Source: Candidatus Falkowbacteria bacterium CG10_big_fil_rev_8_21_14_0_10_43_11 (GTDB lineage: Bacteria; Patescibacteriota; Patescibacteriia; Patescibacteriales; XYC2-FULL-47-12). Taken from it: 7,407 nucleotides of DNA. The position numbers were made by a program, and so were the translations under genes. The stretch lies in NCBI GenBank assembly GCA_002778635.1, contig PFAS01000019.1, forward strand, positions 1-7,407. The letters are read 5' to 3'. Positions 5,961 through 7,407 of the stretch are shown one piece after another. A model generated the notes under the pieces. That model made no database searches. It saw nothing but the letters and a program-made list of their open reading frames with translations, and was not told the DNA's origin. How positions within the stretch are numbered: position 1 is the first letter of the stretch; each line of letters begins with the position of its first letter.

Positions 5961-6125
5961 CTTCCCATTTCTTCTCATGCTTTTTCTAAAACCCCTTGCC
6001 CTGTGCAATATCTCGAGTGCTCGGGATTACACCGGACTTGCTTTACCTCTCCATCTATCATATTATTATATGATGTTCATCTTTAATTTGTGTTATTAGC
6101 AATCAGCAGATTAGCATCACATCCT
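5961..6125 (+). other. Long structured leader of the DHH-family gene
   Basis: No credible gene occupies the 393 bases between the Gre-like and DHH starts apart from the two promoters and this leader. It contains a stem around 6003-6032: GTGCAAT can pair with ATTACAC with one mismatch, or a shorter alternative ATCTCGA/TCGGGAT forms at 6010-6027. A perfect hairpin follows at 6057-6074, ATCATAT-TATT-ATATGAT. I recognise no known riboswitch or RNA family here, and no T-run follows either stem to suggest attenuation. Confidence 0.4.
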
Positions 6126-7265
6126 ATGTTAAACGAAGACCAGCAAATTTTTGAACAAATCGCCAGAGCTAAAAAAATACTGATAGCTTTCCGGCGTGAT
6201 TATACGGGAGACGCGATTGCCTCGGCTTTGGCTTTATGTTTATTTTTAAAAAAAATGGACAAACAGGCGGTGGTGGCTTCCGATCGTTTTAGCGCGCCGC
6301 CGCTGTTTTCTTTCCTGCCGCATTTGGATAAAACCCAAGGCGAAATAAAAACAGCCAACCGATTTATTATTTCTTTGGCTACGACCCGCGCCGGAGCGAA
6401 GGAAATAAGCTACCAAATAAAAGACTCGGAGCTGGAATTTATCGTCACGCCGAAAAACGAACAATTTCGTCCGGAGGAAGTTTCCATTAAAACGGAAAAT
6501 AACGGCTATGATTTGGTTATGGTGGTGGCTAGCCCTGATCTTGAATCTTTGGGGCGCATTTACCACCATCATACCGATTTCTTTTTTAACGTGCCGATCA
6601 TTAACATTGACCATCATCCGGACAACGAAAAATTCGGCCAAATAAACAAAGTGGACATTACGGCCATTTCCACTACGGAAATATTGTTTAACTTAATTAA
6701 CAATTACGCCGACAACGCCATTGACGGCGAACTCGCGACTTATCTTTTGACCGGTATTTTTTCCGAAAGCAAAAGTTTCAAAATCGGCTCTTTAACGCCC
6801 AACTCTTTAATGGCCGCGAGCAACCTGGTGGCTTTAGGCGCCGACCGGGAATTGATCGTCCGTAATCTTTACCAAAGCCGCGATTTAAAAACTTTAAAGC
6901 TTTGGGGCCGGGCGCTCGCCAAACTCAAAAGCGACGCGGGCGGCAAGCTGGTCTGGTCTTGCCTAAGCAAAATTGATTTTGCCAAAAGCGGCGGCACTGC
7001 CGACTGTTTGAACGATGTGGTGGAAGAATTAGTAGTGAGTATTCCCGAGGCGGAGGTGATAATAATATTCTTGGAAGAGGAAACTGACAAAACAAACTTT
7101 TACATTCACACCACCCGCAACATTAACGCGCAAATACTGGGGAAGGAATTTGAAGCGATTGGCTCAAAAAATTCAGTAAAAGCCGTCGCTCCCTATTCGT
7201 TGGTTGAGGCGGAAACAAAAATAATCGCCGGCGTTAAAAACAAACTTGCGAAATTGCCGATGTAA
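6126..7265 (+). CDS. DHH-family phosphoesterase-like protein, probably catalytically inactive
   Basis: Related to the DHH phosphoesterases (RecJ, NrnA/pAp phosphatase), which use two Mn ions to cut oligonucleotides or pAp. From ATG 6126 it is 379 residues, close to NrnA in layout. The third motif survives as NIDHHPDN, with the DHH triad at residues 162-164. The others are eroded: motif I reads RRDYTGDAIAS instead of HxxPDxDAxxS, motif II reads VVASPDLESLG where an Asp is expected at the Ala, and motif IV reads GIFSESKSF instead of GIxxDTGxF. The C-terminal DHHA1 region lacks the glycine-rich GGGH motif (it reads EAIGSKNSVKA). I infer a binding or scaffold protein rather than a nuclease. A GTG at 6090 would add 12 residues; neither start has a Shine-Dalgarno site, and ATG 6126 better fits the family N-terminus. 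The promoter for the following tRNA lies in its last codons. Confidence 0.82.
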   Translation: MLNEDQQIFEQIARAKKILIAFRRDYTGDAIASALALCLFLKKMDKQAVVASDRFSAPPLFSFLPHLDKTQGEIKTANRFIISLATTRAGAKEISYQIKDSELEFIVTPKNEQFRPEEVSIKTENNGYDLVMVVASPDLESLGRIYHHHTDFFFNVPIINIDHHPDNEKFGQINKVDITAISTTEILFNLINNYADNAIDGELATYLLTGIFSESKSFKIGSLTPNSLMAASNLVALGADRELIVRNLYQSRDLKTLKLWGRALAKLKSDAGGKLVWSCLSKIDFAKSGGTADCLNDVVEELVVSIPEAEVIIIFLEEETDKTNFYIHTTRNINAQILGKEFEAIGSKNSVKAVAPYSLVEAETKIIAGVKNKLAKLPM

Positions 7266-7275
7266 AGGGTATAAT
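7246..7275 (+). promoter_or_regulatory. Promoter for tRNA-Val inside the 3' end of the DHH gene
   Basis: TTGCGA (7246-7251) and TATAAT (7270-7275) are separated by 18 bases. The -35 lies in the last codons of the DHH gene and the -10 lies just after its stop. Transcription would begin near 7282, one or two bases before the mature tRNA. Confidence 0.65.
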
Positions 7276-7283
7276 TAAATTAG

Positions 7284-7360
7284 GGGTGTATAGCTCAGTT
7301 GGTTAGAGCGTCACGTTGACATCGTGAAGGTCTCTGGTTCGAGTCCAGATACACCCACCA
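7284..7360 (+). tRNA. tRNA-Val (anticodon GAC), CCA encoded
   Basis: A complete cloverleaf. The acceptor stem GGGTGTA (7284-7290) pairs with TACACCC (7350-7356); the D arm is GCTC/GAGC; the anticodon stem TCACG/CGTGA encloses the loop TTGACAT with GAC at 7318-7320; the variable loop is AGGTC; and the T arm TCTGG/CCAGA encloses TTCGAGT. The discriminator is A7357, followed by encoded CCA (7358-7360). A35, C36 and discriminator A fit the known valine identity elements. It decodes GUC and GUU codons and is a substrate of the ValRS encoded at the other end of the window. Confidence 0.97.
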
Positions 7361-7367
7361 AAAAACA

Positions 7368-7393
7368 GCCGTTATCTTTAACGGCGTTTTTTT
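7368..7393 (+). terminator. Intrinsic terminator after tRNA-Val
   Basis: GCCGTTA (7368-7374) and TAACGGC (7379-7385) form a perfect seven-pair stem with the loop TCTT, followed by G and seven T (7387-7393). It starts eight bases after the tRNA CCA end, so it ends the tRNA transcript. Confidence 0.92.
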
Positions 7394-7407
7394 ATTTTTA
7401 GCCGTTA

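Noticed and set aside
5961..6089. SRP RNA, tmRNA, 6S RNA or a known riboswitch in the DHH leader
   Set aside because: I compared it by eye with their conserved cores and found none; only generic hairpins are visible.
6090..6125. GTG 6090 as the DHH-gene start
   Set aside because: It has no ribosome site and adds 12 residues ahead of a family-like N-terminus at ATG 6126. It remains possible.
1..7407. CRISPR array, insertion sequence, integrase or replication origin
   Set aside because: I see no regularly spaced repeats, transposase or integrase coding sequence, terminal inverted repeats or DnaA-box clusters.

Overview
The window looks like a piece of a chromosome from an AT-rich bacterium, most likely a Patescibacteria/CPR lineage of Parcubacteria type. 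That placement is inference. It rests on the style of the valyl-tRNA synthetase (four-Cys zinc site), a degenerate DHH protein of a kind I associate with that group, sparse Shine-Dalgarno sites, and compact gene packing with strong sigma70-type promoters. UGA acts as a stop codon here (it ends the CYTH gene), so there is no sign of UGA recoding.

Layout. Positions 1-2492 on the minus strand hold valS, open for 830 codons and cut by the window's left edge before its C-terminus. It carries a histidine-phosphatase-like domain of about 150 residues inside the catalytic domain, and a GC-rich palindromic repeat translated in frame near the start of the anticodon-binding domain. A short divergent promoter region (2493-2608) separates it from a plus-strand cluster of three genes: a class I SAM methyltransferase with a long unassigned C-terminal half (2609-4036), a CYTH triphosphate-tunnel protein (4042-4602) and a small P-loop nucleotide-kinase-like protein (4640-5185). 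A bidirectional hairpin terminator (5188-5216) separates that cluster from a convergent minus-strand GreA/GreB-like gene (5241-5732) whose coiled-coil tip has lost one of the two canonical acids. The gap 5733-6125 holds a perfect-consensus promoter for the Gre-like gene, a divergent promoter for the next gene, and a long leader with two hairpins. At 6126-7265 lies a DHH-family protein that keeps the DHH triad but lacks most other metal-binding residues. It is followed by tRNA-Val(GAC) at 7284-7360, with its own promoter inside the end of the DHH gene, and a strong intrinsic terminator.

How the genes work together. valS and tRNA-Val(GAC) are an enzyme and one of its substrates, though they are not co-transcribed. 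The methyltransferase, CYTH protein and kinase share one strand, tight spacing, one promoter and one terminator. All three families act on nucleotides, phosphates or methyl groups, so they probably form one functional unit of unknown purpose. The most striking items are the phosphatase-like domain embedded in ValRS with an altered catalytic motif, and the three-gene cluster.
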